Assembly (NCBI GenBank): GCA_025728475.1
Contig: JAOBJN010000001.1
Location: 153,085 to 217,084, forward strand
Direction of reading: 5' to 3'
Origin: Candidatus Lightella neohaematopini
GTDB lineage: Bacteria > Pseudomonadota > Gammaproteobacteria > Enterobacterales > Enterobacteriaceae
DNA: 64,000 bases
Position numbers and translations under genes: made by a program. Shown here in pieces: positions 32,506 through 42,187 of the stretch. The notes below the pieces were generated by a model. The model saw only the letters and a list, made by a program, of their open reading frames with translations. It was not told the origin of the DNA and ran no database searches. Positions within the stretch are counted from its first letter, which is position 1. Every line of letters starts with the position of its first letter.

Positions 32506-32691
32506 TTAGTTATTACCAATAATTTTAACCATATAATTTACTGAATTAATCATTCCTCTTATTGATGGTGTATCAGTAACTACTTTAGTATGACCAATAC
32601 GTCTTAGTCCTAGACCTAATATAGTTTTTTTATGTTTTGGTATTATACCTATTGTACTACGTACTTGAATAATTTTAATATTTTTATTCAT
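32506..32691 (-). CDS. rpmD: 50S ribosomal protein L30
   Basis: Small protein of 61 residues (E. coli 59) with the family core [28 protein letters not shown] and [18 protein letters not shown]. It packs against 23S rRNA near the 5S region. L30 is often lost in reduced genomes, so its presence is worth recording. It is tightly packed between rpsE (4 bases) and rplO (1 base). Confidence 0.96.
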   Translation of the reverse strand: MNKNIKIIQVRSTIGIIPKHKKTILGLGLRRIGHTKVVTDTPSIRGMINSVNYMVKIIGNN

Positions 32692-32695
32692 ATCA

Positions 32696-33190
32696 TTAAT
32701 TTTTATTATAATTGATTTTTTTTCTTTTGCTATAAATAAAATCTGGTGATTTCATATTTTTTAGAGCTTTAATAGTAGCACGTATTACATTAATTGAGTT
32801 AGTTGATCCATATACTTTAGCAAATACATTATGTATTCCTGCTACTTCTAAAACAGCACGCATAGCACCACCAGCTATAATACCAGTACCATCATTAGCA
32901 GGTTTCATAAATACTAGTGAACTAGTACATTTAGCTTTTAATGTGTATTGTAAAGTTTTATTATGTAATTTTATTTGAATCATATTACGACGTGCTTTTT
33001 CTATTGATTTTTGAATAGCTAACGGTACTTCTTTTGCTTTACCATATCCATAACCAACCTTTCCATTACCGTCACCAACCACTGTAAGAGCAGTAAAACT
33101 AAATATTCTTCCTCCTTTAACTGTTTTAGAAACTCTATTAATTGTAACTAATTTTTCCCGTAATTCATTTAATTGTTTATCCATATACAT
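32696..33190 (-). CDS. rpsE: 30S ribosomal protein S5
   Basis: Small-subunit protein important for decoding accuracy and the mRNA entry helicase. 164 residues (E. coli 167). An AGGA six bases before the ATG at 33190 supports this start rather than the ATG two codons later. Core VNRV-like region reads [20 protein letters not shown], then [20 protein letters not shown] and [15 protein letters not shown]. Member of the spc operon; only a few C-terminal residues differ in length from E. coli. Confidence 0.97.
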   Translation of the reverse strand: MYMDKQLNELREKLVTINRVSKTVKGGRIFSFTALTVVGDGNGKVGYGYGKAKEVPLAIQKSIEKARRNMIQIKLHNKTLQYTLKAKCTSSLVFMKPANDGTGIIAGGAMRAVLEVAGIHNVFAKVYGSTNSINVIRATIKALKNMKSPDFIYSKRKKINYNKN

Positions 33191-33207
33191 AATTAATCCT
33201 AAAAATT

Positions 33208-33558
33208 CTAAAAAATTAACCCATTCTTTCTAGCAGCTTCGGCTAATGCTTTAATTCTACCATGATATTTAAATCCAGAACGATCAAATGATACTTTTTT
33301 TATACCAAATTTATTAGCACGGTAAGCAATTGTCATGCCAATAAATGCTGCTGATTGTTTATTACCAGAGTAGTTAATTTTATTCTTTATATCTTTTTCT
33401 AAAGTAGAAGCACTTACTAATATTTTATTATTATAATTAATGATTTGCGCATATATATGTTTAGAACTACGATAAACTACTAAACGAGTAGCACGTAATC
33501 TTTTTAAGATATATCTAGTTTTTTTTGATCTTCTTATACGAGCTAACTTTTTTCTCAT
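33208..33558 (-). CDS. rplR: 50S ribosomal protein L18
   Basis: Binds 5S rRNA with L5 and L25. 116 residues (E. coli 117). Starts [20 protein letters not shown], with [15 protein letters not shown], and a C-terminal [20 protein letters not shown] that is nearly invariant. It follows rplF by two bases in the spc operon. No irregularities. Confidence 0.97.
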   Translation of the reverse strand: MRKKLARIRRSKKTRYILKRLRATRLVVYRSSKHIYAQIINYNNKILVSASTLEKDIKNKINYSGNKQSAAFIGMTIAYRANKFGIKKVSFDRSGFKYHGRIKALAEAARKNGLIF

Positions 33559-33560
33559 GA

Positions 33561-34103
33561 CTATTTATTCTTTTTAATTTCTTTAATTTTAATAATTTCA
33601 TTTAAATAACGAATACCTTTACCTTTATAAGGTTCTACTGTTCGATAAGATCTTATATTAGCAGCTATTTGTCCTACTAACTGTTTATCATAACCAGTAA
33701 TTATAATATCCGTGTTATTAACACATTTTATCATAATACTTTTTGGAAATTTATAATTTATTGCATGTGAAAATCCTAAAAATAAAGTTAATATATTTTC
33801 TTTATAATTTATTTGAGCTCTATAACCTATACCAATTAACTGAAGTGTTTTACTAAAACCAGTAGTAATTCCAATTATAATATTATTTATTATTGATCTA
33901 GTAGTTCCAGCAATTGCCCAACTTTTTTTATCATTTGTTAATGGACTTACTAGTAATTCATTTTTATTCATTTTAATAAGAATTTTATTACTAAATAAAT
34001 AGCTATTAGTAATATTGTTGCCACTAATAATAATAGTATTATTATTTAATAATACATGTATACCATTAGGTATTATAATTAATTTTTTAGCAATACGTGA
34101 CAT
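33561..34103 (-). CDS. rplF: 50S ribosomal protein L6
   Basis: Binds near the sarcin-ricin loop and the factor-binding site. 180 residues (E. coli 177), made of two repeated domains. The C-terminal half is best conserved: [23 protein letters not shown] and [17 protein letters not shown]. The N-terminal half is AT-drifted. Spc operon, 21 bases after rpsH. Confidence 0.96.
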   Translation of the reverse strand: MSRIAKKLIIIPNGIHVLLNNNTIIISGNNITNSYLFSNKILIKMNKNELLVSPLTNDKKSWAIAGTTRSIINNIIIGITTGFSKTLQLIGIGYRAQINYKENILTLFLGFSHAINYKFPKSIMIKCVNNTDIIITGYDKQLVGQIAANIRSYRTVEPYKGKGIRYLNEIIKIKEIKKNK

Positions 34104-34124
34104 AATAAATATATCCTTGAATTC

Positions 34125-34520
34125 TTAAAATACATAACAAATAATCTCTCCACCTAACTTTAGGCGTCGTGCTGTACGATCAGTCATAATACCTTTAGAT
34201 GTAGAAATAATAGCAATACCCATACCAGATATTACTTTAGGTATATCACGTGCTTTTTTATATATTCTTAAACTAGGTTTACTAACACGTTTAATATATT
34301 CAATAACTGGTAAGTTATTAAAATATTTTAATTCTATTTGCATAACGCTTTTATTTTTAATTTTTATGACATCAAAATTATTAATATAACCCTCGTTTTT
34401 TAACAAATTAGCAATGTTTATTTTTATATTTGAAGCAGGAACATTTATGTAACGTTTCTTATTTTGTTGCCCATTACGCATACGTACTATCATATCTGAA
34501 ATAGGATCGTGCATACTCAT
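34125..34520 (-). CDS. rpsH: 30S ribosomal protein S8
   Basis: 16S rRNA central-domain binder; in E. coli also the translational repressor of the spc operon acting near rplE. 131 residues (E. coli 130). Starts MSMHDPISDMIVRMRNGQ; the C-terminal SGMGIAIISTSKGIMTDRTARR and GGEIICYVF are conserved. I did not identify the S8 operator hairpin at the rplX/rplE junction by eye. The gene is between rpsN and rplF. Confidence 0.97.
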   Translation of the reverse strand: MSMHDPISDMIVRMRNGQQNKKRYINVPASNIKINIANLLKNEGYINNFDVIKIKNKSVMQIELKYFNNLPVIEYIKRVSKPSLRIYKKARDIPKVISGMGIAIISTSKGIMTDRTARRLKLGGEIICYVF

Positions 34521-34555
34521 GTTATTACTCTTTTAATTTAATGTTTACAATAATT

Positions 34556-34861
34556 TTACCAACTAGATTTTCTTAAACCTGGAATTTCACCTCTTGCTGC
34601 CATTTCACGTAATTTAATTCTACTTAGACCAAATTTTCTTATAAAAGCATGTGGTCTACCAGTTTGTTTGCAACGATTACGTAGTCTAGATAAACTAGAA
34701 TCTCTAGGTAATTTTTGTAATTTTATTGTTGCATTCCAACGTTCTGAATAAGAATGTTTTTTACTTAATATTATTTTTTTTAATTCTTTACGTTTTTTGA
34801 AGAATTTAAAAACAAGTTTTTTTCTTTTTTGTTCTCTAGCTTGTATTGATTTTTTAGTCAT
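34556..34861 (-). CDS. rpsN: 30S ribosomal protein S14
   Basis: Late-assembling head protein. 101 residues, exactly the E. coli length, and of the zinc-free long type: only one cysteine remains, in [13 protein letters not shown]. The C-terminal [21 protein letters not shown] is invariant. It starts six bases after rplE in the spc operon. Confidence 0.97.
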   Translation of the reverse strand: MTKKSIQAREQKRKKLVFKFFKKRKELKKIILSKKHSYSERWNATIKLQKLPRDSSLSRLRNRCKQTGRPHAFIRKFGLSRIKLREMAARGEIPGLRKSSW

Positions 34862-34867
34862 TTAGTA

Positions 34868-35413
34868 TTAATTCCTATTAATAAATGGAAAACCTAAGTA
34901 TACTAATAATTTATAACTATTTTTATCTGATTTAGTATTGGTTGTAATAGAAATATCTAATCCTCTAATTTGATCAATTTTATTATAATCTATTTCAGGA
35001 AATATAATTTGTTCTTTTATACCTATGTTATAATTACCCATACCATCAAATGATTTAATTGATAACCCTCTAAAATCTCTAATACGTGGTATAGCAATAT
35101 AAATTAACCTTTCTACAAAATCCCACATTCGGTGTCTTCTTAAAGTTACTTTACATCCTATAGGATAACCAGCACGTATTTTAAAATTAGAAATTGATTT
35201 CTTTGCTTTCGTAATTACTGGTTTCTGACCAGCAATTAAAGTTAAATCAGATATTGCATTGTTAAGTATTTTTTTATCATTTATAGATTTACCTACTCCC
35301 ATATTAATGGTTATTTTATCTATTTTTGGTACTTGCATTATAGATTTACAATTTAACTCGTGAAGTAAATTATAAGATATTTTATCTTTATAAAATTTGT
35401 ATAAATTTGACAT
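34868..35413 (-). CDS. rplE: 50S ribosomal protein L5
   Basis: 5S rRNA-binding protein that contacts the P-site tRNA. 181 residues (E. coli 179). Recognisable blocks: [56 protein letters not shown] and the C-terminal LVYLGFPF. Five bases after rplX in the spc operon. Nothing odd in the frame. Confidence 0.97.
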   Translation of the reverse strand: MSNLYKFYKDKISYNLLHELNCKSIMQVPKIDKITINMGVGKSINDKKILNNAISDLTLIAGQKPVITKAKKSISNFKIRAGYPIGCKVTLRRHRMWDFVERLIYIAIPRIRDFRGLSIKSFDGMGNYNIGIKEQIIFPEIDYNKIDQIRGLDISITTNTKSDKNSYKLLVYLGFPFINRN

Positions 35414-35418
35414 ATAAA

Positions 35419-35739
35419 TTATCCACTATCCACAATAGAATTATTAGATTTAAATATTCTAATTTTTTTACCATTTTTGAATTTGAATTTAATATAATCA
35501 GGTTTATTTGTTTCACTATTGAAAATAGCTAAGTTAGAAATATTAATTGGTGATTCTTTTTTTACTAATCCACCTGCTTGATTAATGCTAGGTATAGGTT
35601 TTTGATGTTTAGTAACGATATTAATACTTTCTACTATTGCTTTATTTTTTTTTAAAATTTTTTTTACTATTCCTATTTTTCCTTTATCTTTACCAGTTAT
35701 TACTATTACTTTATCACCATAACGTATTTTTTTAGCCAT
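35419..35739 (-). CDS. rplX: 50S ribosomal protein L24
   Basis: Assembly initiator of the large subunit. 106 residues (E. coli 104). KOW motif region [20 protein letters not shown] near the N-terminus; then [20 protein letters not shown], matching the family. It follows rplN by 13 bases in the spc operon. Confidence 0.97.
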   Translation of the reverse strand: MAKKIRYGDKVIVITGKDKGKIGIVKKILKKNKAIVESINIVTKHQKPIPSINQAGGLVKKESPINISNLAIFNSETNKPDYIKFKFKNGKKIRIFKSNNSIVDSG

Positions 35740-35752
35740 ATGTTTACCTTAT

Positions 35753-36121
35753 TTATATTACTTCTGGAGCTAAAGAGATAATTTTCATAAATTTTTCTAT
35801 TTTTAATTCTCTTGTGATAGGTCCAAAAATTCTGGTACCAATTGGTTGCTCATTATCATTTAATAATACACAAGAATTACTATCAAATCTTATTAACGAA
35901 CCATCAGATCTATGTATTCCTTTTTTTGTACGAACTACTACAGCTTTTAATACTTCACCTTTTTTAACTTTACTTCTTGGGATAGCTTCTTTTACAGCTA
36001 CTTTAATAATATTACCTATGTTTGCATAACGTTTTCTTGATCCTCCTAGTACTTTTATACACATGACCAAACGTGCTCCAGAATTATCTGCTACTAATAA
36101 TAGTGTTCGTTCTTGAATCAT
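35753..36121 (-). CDS. rplN: 50S ribosomal protein L14
   Basis: Large-subunit protein at the bridge to 16S helix 44. From the ATG at 36121, 122 residues (E. coli 123); a TTG two codons upstream is open but ATG gives [20 protein letters not shown] as in the family. Later blocks [21 protein letters not shown] and [20 protein letters not shown] are near-identical to E. coli. First gene of the spc operon; only 26 bases separate it from rpsQ, so a separate spc promoter has little room. Confidence 0.97.
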   Translation of the reverse strand: MIQERTLLLVADNSGARLVMCIKVLGGSRKRYANIGNIIKVAVKEAIPRSKVKKGEVLKAVVVRTKKGIHRSDGSLIRFDSNSCVLLNDNEQPIGTRIFGPITRELKIEKFMKIISLAPEVI

Positions 36122-36147
36122 ATTCAAATACCAATTTTATAAAATTG

Positions 36148-36387
36148 TTAATTATCGTGTTTTATTATTTTCCAAGACTTAGTTTTAGAAATTGGCCTAC
36201 ATTCCATTATACACACCTTATCACCAATATTGCTATTATAAGTATCGTGTACATGTAATTTAGTAGTACGTTTTATAAATTTACCATATTTATTATGTTT
36301 TACAAGACGACTAATTATTACTGTAGCTGTTTTGTTCATTTTGTTACTAATTACATAACCATATAAAATTTTAACTTTATTTAACAT
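36148..36387 (-). CDS. rpsQ: 30S ribosomal protein S17
   Basis: Early-assembly OB-fold protein. From the ATG at 36387 it has 79 residues (E. coli 84), starting [20 protein letters not shown]; an upstream TTG would overlap rpmC. Core [18 protein letters not shown] and [13 protein letters not shown] are conserved. Last gene of the S10 operon; the last few residues of the E. coli form are missing. Confidence 0.96.
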   Translation of the reverse strand: MLNKVKILYGYVISNKMNKTATVIISRLVKHNKYGKFIKRTTKLHVHDTYNSNIGDKVCIMECRPISKTKSWKIIKHDN

Positions 36388-36391
36388 AATA

Positions 36392-36589
36392 TTAATCAAT
36401 ATTTTTCTTTATTGAGATAATTGTTTTAATTCTAGCAATATCTCTTCTATTTTCTTTAATTATATGTACTTGTTTTAGTTTATTATTATAGAATTGAATT
36501 CTAATATTGAATCTAGCTAGTAATAATTCATTTAGTTCTTTATATAATTCATCTAGATTACTATTTTTTAAATCTTTTTTGATAATCAT
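36392..36589 (-). CDS. rpmC: 50S ribosomal protein L29
   Basis: Two-helix protein at the tunnel exit near the signal-recognition-particle site. 65 residues (E. coli 63). Pattern [25 protein letters not shown] matches L29 in parts ([12 protein letters not shown]), then a drifted middle and [14 protein letters not shown]. It overlaps the rplP stop by four bases (ATGA), as in E. coli-type S10 operons. Confidence 0.95.
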   Translation of the reverse strand: MIIKKDLKNSNLDELYKELNELLLARFNIRIQFYNNKLKQVHIIKENRRDIARIKTIISIKKNID

Positions 36590-36996
36590 ATTTTATTTTT
36601 ATTTATAAAAATTGTTTTAATTGGTAATTTTGTTGTTGCTAACTTAAAAGCTTCTTTAGCTATCTCTTCTGTAACACCAGAAATTTCATAAATAACCCTT
36701 CCTGGTTTTACTAAAGCAACCCAATATTCAACATTACCTTTACCTTTACCCATACGTACTTCTAATGGTTTTTTGGTTATTGGTTTATCTGGAAATATTC
36801 TTATCCAAATTTTACCTTGTCTTTTCATAACTTTCGTAATAACTCTTCTAGCTGATTCTATTTGTTTAGCTGTTATACGTCCATGACTAATTGATTTCAT
36901 ACCAAAATAACCAAAATTGATATTTGAATTTAAAGCAAGTCCTCTATTACGACCTTTATGCATTTTATTAAATTTAGTTCTTTTTGGTTGTAACAT
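36586..36996 (-). CDS. rplP: 50S ribosomal protein L16
   Basis: Binds near the A-site tRNA elbow. 136 residues, the E. coli length. Begins [41 protein letters not shown] and [20 protein letters not shown] are conserved. S10 operon between rpsC and rpmC. One of the least changed proteins in the window. Confidence 0.98.
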   Translation of the reverse strand: MLQPKRTKFNKMHKGRNRGLALNSNINFGYFGMKSISHGRITAKQIESARRVITKVMKRQGKIWIRIFPDKPITKKPLEVRMGKGKGNVEYWVALVKPGRVIYEISGVTEEIAKEAFKLATTKLPIKTIFINKNKI

Positions 36997-37045
36997 ATAA
37001 TAATATTTTTTAAAATAAATTAATTAACTCACAATAAAATTGTTA

Positions 37046-37690
37046 TTATTTTTTAATTACTTTACTCAAGATTTCACCTTTAAAAATCCATACCTTTACA
37101 CCTATAATACCATAATTAGTATATGCTTTTGAATTAGCATAATCAATATCTGCACGTAAAGTATGTAAAGGTATACGTCCCTCTTTATACCATTCAGTAC
37201 GAGCTATTTCAGTACCACCTAATCTACCACTAATTTCTATTTTTATTCCTTTAGCTCCTAGTTTCATAGCATTTTGTATAGATCTTTTAATTACTTTACG
37301 AAACATAACTCTTTTTTCTAGCTGTGAAGAAATATTTTTTGCTACTAATATAGAATTTAGTTCAGGTATACGAATTTCAGTAATATTAATTTGGGTTGGT
37401 ATTTTAGTAATAACTGATAATGATTTACGAATGTTTTCAATATCTTCTCCATTTTTACCTATTATTAATCCTGGTCTAGCTGCATGTATGTTAATTCTAA
37501 TACTTTTAGTTAATCTTTCTATTATTATATGAGAAATTAAAGCTTTTGATAATTTTTTATATATAAACTGTCTAACTCTAAAATCATTATCTATATTTTT
37601 AGCAAAATCCTTTTTATTAGCATACCAAGTAGAGTTCCATAATTTAATAAAACCTAATCTAATAATATTTGGATTAACTTTTTGACCCAT
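37046..37690 (-). CDS. rpsC: 30S ribosomal protein S3
   Basis: Part of the mRNA entry helicase. From the ATG at 37690 it has 214 residues (E. coli 233), starting [20 protein letters not shown]; seven further codons upstream lie inside rplV and have no family match. KH-domain motif [14 protein letters not shown] and [18 protein letters not shown] are conserved. The protein stops soon after VWIFKGEIL, so the basic C-terminal tail of about 20 residues present in E. coli is lost. Overlaps rplV by 17 bases. Confidence 0.96.
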   Translation of the reverse strand: MGQKVNPNIIRLGFIKLWNSTWYANKKDFAKNIDNDFRVRQFIYKKLSKALISHIIIERLTKSIRINIHAARPGLIIGKNGEDIENIRKSLSVITKIPTQINITEIRIPELNSILVAKNISSQLEKRVMFRKVIKRSIQNAMKLGAKGIKIEISGRLGGTEIARTEWYKEGRIPLHTLRADIDYANSKAYTNYGIIGVKVWIFKGEILSKVIKK

Positions 37691-38036
37691 TATTTTTCCT
37701 AGAATTAACATTTGACAAAATAATTTTAATATGACTAGTCCTTTTTTTTATGTAATCAACCTTACCTTTAGCACGTGGCATAATACGTTTTATAGTTGGA
37801 CCAGATGTAATTAATATTTGCTGTATAATCATATCGCTTTTATTAAAATTACGATATTCTGCATTAGCAACAGCGGATAATAAAGTTTTTTTTATTAATC
37901 TAGCTGACTTCTTATTAGTAAATGTTAATATATTTAAAGCATCAATAATTGTTTTATTTTTTATTAATGCTGCTACTAAACGTAATTTTTGAGAAGAAGA
38001 TCTAGCATAAAGATATTTAGCAAAAATCATACTCAT
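37674..38036 (-). CDS. rplV: 50S ribosomal protein L22
   Basis: Its loop lines the peptide exit tunnel. 120 residues (E. coli 110). [19 protein letters not shown] at the N-terminal half and [25 protein letters not shown] at the loop and C-terminus are conserved. About nine extra C-terminal residues after IILSN extend the reading frame into rpsC, giving a 17-base overlap; in E. coli the two genes barely meet. S10 operon. Confidence 0.96.
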   Translation of the reverse strand: MSMIFAKYLYARSSSQKLRLVAALIKNKTIIDALNILTFTNKKSARLIKKTLLSAVANAEYRNFNKSDMIIQQILITSGPTIKRIMPRAKGKVDYIKKRTSHIKIILSNVNSRKNNGSKS

Positions 38037-38042
38037 TAATAT

Positions 38043-38321
38043 TTATCTCTTTTTTAATTTTTTATCAGCAGTGTGTCCTCTATATGTTCTTGTTGGAACA
38101 AATTCACCTAATTTATGTCCTACCATGTCATCAACAATAAAAATTGGTATATGTTGTCTACCATTATGTACTGATATAGTCAAACCAATCATATTAGGAA
38201 ATATGGTTGATCTACGAGACCAAGTACGAATTGGTGTTTTATTATTATCTTGTACTGCTTTTTCTACTTTTTTCAATAAATGAAAATCTATAAATGGTCC
38301 TTTTTTTAAAGAACGAGGCAT
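38043..38321 (-). CDS. rpsS: 30S ribosomal protein S19
   Basis: Head protein forming bridge B1 with L5. 92 residues, as in E. coli. Starts [40 protein letters not shown] and [16 protein letters not shown] are nearly identical to the family consensus. It sits between rplB and rplV in the S10 operon. Confidence 0.98.
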   Translation of the reverse strand: MPRSLKKGPFIDFHLLKKVEKAVQDNNKTPIRTWSRRSTIFPNMIGLTISVHNGRQHIPIFIVDDMVGHKLGEFVPTRTYRGHTADKKLKKR

Positions 38322-38347
38322 AATACTTACATCCTATAAATGTTAAT

Positions 38348-39172
38348 TTAATTATTACAATAATTATTTATAATAAATTTATTAGTACGCTTATTATTAC
38401 GAGTTTTCTTTCCTTTTGTTGATTTACCCCAAGGAGAAACTGGATGTTTACCAAAATTACGACCTTCACCACCACCATGTGGATGATCAATTGGATTCAT
38501 TGCAGTTCCACGTACTGTAGGTCTAATATTTCTCCAACGATTAGCTCCAGCTTTTCCTAATGATTTTAACATATGTTCCTCATTACTCACAACTCCTAAA
38601 GTAGCACGACAATTATAATTTATTATTCTTAGTTGTCCAGATTTTAATCTTAAAATTACATTTTTTTTATTAAATGACATGATTTGAGCGTAAGAACCAG
38701 CTGATCTAGCTATTTGTCCACCTTTTTTTAATTTAATCTCTATATTATGAATAATAGATCCAGTTGGTATATTACGCATTGGTAGAGTATTACCAATCTT
38801 AATTGGTACATGATTACCAGACTCTACTAAATCACCAACTTTAATATTTTTTGGACATAGAATATAACGATATTCACCATCGTTATATAATATTAATGCT
38901 ATATTTGCAGATCTATTTGGATCATATTCAATACGTTTAACTTTAGCTATTATATTATCTTTATTTCTTTTAAAATCAATAACACGATATTTTTTTTTAT
39001 GACCACCACCAATATGTCTTACAGTAATACGACCATTATTATTACGACCACCAGAATTATTAATTTTTTTAGTTAATTTATCAAAAGGTTTTCCTTTATA
39101 TAATAAAGGATTAATTAATTTGTTAGCATGTCGTTTACCTGGAGATGTAGGGTTAAATTTAACTATTACCAT
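38348..39172 (-). CDS. rplB: 50S ribosomal protein L2
   Basis: Essential for subunit association and peptidyl transfer. 274 residues (E. coli 273). Conserved blocks: [51 protein letters not shown] and the C-terminal [20 protein letters not shown], whose histidine lies near the peptidyl-transferase centre. S10 operon; rplW ends one base upstream of its ATG region. Confidence 0.98.
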   Translation of the reverse strand: MVIVKFNPTSPGKRHANKLINPLLYKGKPFDKLTKKINNSGGRNNNGRITVRHIGGGHKKKYRVIDFKRNKDNIIAKVKRIEYDPNRSANIALILYNDGEYRYILCPKNIKVGDLVESGNHVPIKIGNTLPMRNIPTGSIIHNIEIKLKKGGQIARSAGSYAQIMSFNKKNVILRLKSGQLRIINYNCRATLGVVSNEEHMLKSLGKAGANRWRNIRPTVRGTAMNPIDHPHGGGEGRNFGKHPVSPWGKSTKGKKTRNNKRTNKFIINNYCNN

Positions 39173-39173
39173 T

Positions 39174-39494
39174 TTATCCTCTAGACTTATTAATACTATT
39201 TATAATACTAATATTCTTGTTAGTATTGCTTAATGTAATATAAGATTTTTTCCAATTACTACGATAATTAATACTATTATTTTTAAGTTTTTTTGATTTT
39301 CCTTTAATTATTAAAGTACGTACCTTTATTACTTTAACATTAAATAATTTAGATATAGTATCTTTTATTTCTAATTTATTAGCATTAATAGAAACTACGA
39401 ATACTACAGTATTATTTTTTTCAGTAGTAATAGAAGACTTTTCTGATGAATATGGATTACGTAATAGTTGAAATAATCTAGTTTTATTTATCAT
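39174..39494 (-). CDS. rplW: 50S ribosomal protein L23
   Basis: Tunnel-exit protein and docking site for trigger factor and signal-recognition particle. 106 residues (E. coli 100). Core [22 protein letters not shown] and [18 protein letters not shown] is recognisable; the C-terminus is extended by a few asparagine/isoleucine-rich residues. Overlaps the end of rplD by four bases. Confidence 0.95.
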   Translation of the reverse strand: MINKTRLFQLLRNPYSSEKSSITTEKNNTVVFVVSINANKLEIKDTISKLFNVKVIKVRTLIIKGKSKKLKNNSINYRSNWKKSYITLSNTNKNISIINSINKSRG

Positions 39495-40099
39495 AAATAT
39501 TTCTCTTCAATTTTTCTTATTGCATCAACAGTAATAATAATATTATCAGCTTTCATTAAAGAAATTGGATTAATTCGTATAACTTCTATTACATTTACTT
39601 TATTTAAATTACTTGATGACAATAATAAGTTTCTATCTAATTTATTTACTATAATTAATATTTTACCAGAACATATGGAATTTAATTTTATAGATAAATC
39701 TTTAGTTTTGAAGCTGTTAATGGTAAATTCTTTAAGAATTATTAATCTTTTCTTTCTTAATAATTCAGATAATATACTTTTAATTGCTCCTTTATACATT
39801 TTCTTATTAATCTTAATAATACCTAAATTTTTTGAATTAGCAGCAAAAGAAACTCCTCCAGAACGCCATATTGGACTTCTTATACTACCAGCTCTAGCTC
39901 TTCCAGTACCTTTTTGACGCCATGGTTTTTTTCCAGATCCAGAAACTTCAGATCTATTTTTTTGTGATTTTGTACCTTTATGAATACTATTTAGATAATA
40001 AAATAAAGATTGATTTATAAGATCTAAATTAAACTTATAATTAAAAACACAATCTAAAACATCAATGTATTCTTTAATATCACTTAATATTACTTTCAT
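39491..40099 (-). CDS. rplD: 50S ribosomal protein L4
   Basis: Tunnel protein, and in E. coli the autoregulator of the S10 operon through attenuation and translational repression. 202 residues (E. coli 201). The long tunnel loop is intact: GTKSQKNRSEVSGSGKKPWRQ followed by KGTGRARAGSIRSPIWRSGG. The flanking globular part is AT-drifted. I could not identify the L4-responsive leader upstream of rpsJ by eye. Confidence 0.96.
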   Translation of the reverse strand: MKVILSDIKEYIDVLDCVFNYKFNLDLINQSLFYYLNSIHKGTKSQKNRSEVSGSGKKPWRQKGTGRARAGSIRSPIWRSGGVSFAANSKNLGIIKINKKMYKGAIKSILSELLRKKRLIILKEFTINSFKTKDLSIKLNSICSGKILIIVNKLDRNLLLSSSNLNKVNVIEVIRINPISLMKADNIIITVDAIRKIEEKYL

Positions 40100-40113
40100 A
40101 TAAAACTTCTCTT

Positions 40114-40770
40114 TTATATTTTATTATTGTGTTTAATTTTTATAGATGGTTTTATTATTACTTGACTACCACTATAGCCTGGTACAGATCCTTTAATTAA
40201 TAGTATTTTGTTATTATTGTCAATACCCATTATTAACATATTTTGGATAGTAATTCTTTGATTACCAAGATGACCAGCCATTTTTTTTCCTTTAAAAACC
40301 CTACCAGGAGTTTGATTTTGTCCTATTGACCCAGGTACTCTATGAGATAAAGAATTACCGTGAGAACTATCTTGAGAACTAAAGTTCCAACGTTTTATAG
40401 TACCAGAAAAACCTTTACCTTTTGATATACTAGTTATATCAACTTTTTTAATATTATTGAATATGTCAATCTTAATTGTTTGACCAATAAACAAATTTTT
40501 AATAAGTGTACCATCTTTTAATCTAAATTCATGTAATTTATGACCATTTTTTATACCAGCTTTAACAAAAATTCCAAGTTGTGGTTTATTTAATTTATTT
40601 TTTTTGTTATAGCTAGTGGTAACTTGAACTGAATCATAACCATCAATATTTTTATTTTTAATTTGTGTTATATAATTATCTTTAATCATTATTATTGTAA
40701 CAGGTATAGACAAACCATCATTACTAAATATACGTGTCATACCAACTTTATATCCTAATAGTCCAATCAT
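40114..40770 (-). CDS. rplC: 50S ribosomal protein L3
   Basis: One of the first large-subunit proteins to assemble; its loop approaches the peptidyl-transferase centre. 218 residues (E. coli 209). Starts [15 protein letters not shown]; the segment [20 protein letters not shown] contains the glutamine that PrmB methylates in E. coli, followed by [11 protein letters not shown]. The C-terminus is a little longer and lysine-rich. S10 operon, second gene. Confidence 0.97.
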   Translation of the reverse strand: MIGLLGYKVGMTRIFSNDGLSIPVTIIMIKDNYITQIKNKNIDGYDSVQVTTSYNKKNKLNKPQLGIFVKAGIKNGHKLHEFRLKDGTLIKNLFIGQTIKIDIFNNIKKVDITSISKGKGFSGTIKRWNFSSQDSSHGNSLSHRVPGSIGQNQTPGRVFKGKKMAGHLGNQRITIQNMLIMGIDNNNKILLIKGSVPGYSGSQVIIKPSIKIKHNNKI

Positions 40771-40817
40771 TAATTTGTAACCTCTAATAACAAAATATTT
40801 AAGAATAAGTTATTATC

Positions 40818-41402
<585 letters not shown>

Positions 41403-42173
41403 ATGCAATTTTTAAATTGGAAAGTTTATGGCACAGGTAATATTAATATAATATTGATACATGGTTGGGGTATAAATTCAAAAATTTGGTTAAATTTAGT
41501 AAAAAAATTAAAAAAAATTTTTTGTGTACACTTATTTGATTTACCTGGATATGGTGGTAGTAAAGAAATAAATCTATATACATTAGATCAATTAGTTAAT
41601 ATAATCGTGAATGATATCAATATTAACAATATAATTTTAGTAGGTTGGTCATTAGGTGGCTTAGTAGCAACTAAAATGGTATTGATGTATCCAAATATTT
41701 TTAAAGGATTAGTATTAGTTTCTTCCTCACCATATTTTTGTGCAGATTATAATTGGCCTGGTATTTCTGATATAACATTAGTTAGTTTTGCTAAGAAACT
41801 AAATAATAATTACATCAAAACAATGTTAAAATTTATTTGTCTACAAAATATTAATATTAAATTAACGAAAAAAGAAAAAACTACTTTAAAAAATATCCTT
41901 TTAAAAAATAGAACACCATCTATAAAAACATTAATGTTTGGCTTGAAACTACTAAAAAATACTGATTTAAGAAAATCAATAAATTATATTAATATACCAC
42001 ATATTACTATATATGGTAAATTAGATAAAATAGTACCTTATAAAATAGCATTTTTAAATAAAAATAATAAAAAGAATACTAATTTTATATTAGAAAATTC
42101 AGCACATATACCATTTATATCAGAAAGTAATAATTTTTATAATATTTTATATAACTTCATTAAGAAAATTTAG
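41403..42173 (+). CDS. bioH: Pimeloyl-[acyl-carrier protein] methyl ester esterase BioH
   Basis: Releases pimeloyl-ACP from its methyl ester, ending the BioC-BioH route to the pimelate part of biotin. 256 residues, the E. coli length. Alpha/beta-hydrolase features: oxyanion-hole HGWG (20-23), nucleophile elbow GWSLGG (81-86, Ser83), WPGIS, the acid in IYGKLDKIVP and the catalytic histidine in NSAHIPFIS. These match BioH specifically, including DLPGYGGS and VSSSPYF. It stands alone facing pckA; the other bio genes are outside the window. It suggests biotin synthesis, a typical symbiont service. Confidence 0.92.
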   Translation: MQFLNWKVYGTGNINIILIHGWGINSKIWLNLVKKLKKIFCVHLFDLPGYGGSKEINLYTLDQLVNIIVNDININNIILVGWSLGGLVATKMVLMYPNIFKGLVLVSSSPYFCADYNWPGISDITLVSFAKKLNNNYIKTMLKFICLQNINIKLTKKEKTTLKNILLKNRTPSIKTLMFGLKLLKNTDLRKSINYINIPHITIYGKLDKIVPYKIAFLNKNNKKNTNFILENSAHIPFISESNNFYNILYNFIKKI

Positions 42174-42187
42174 ATAAAAATTTAAAA

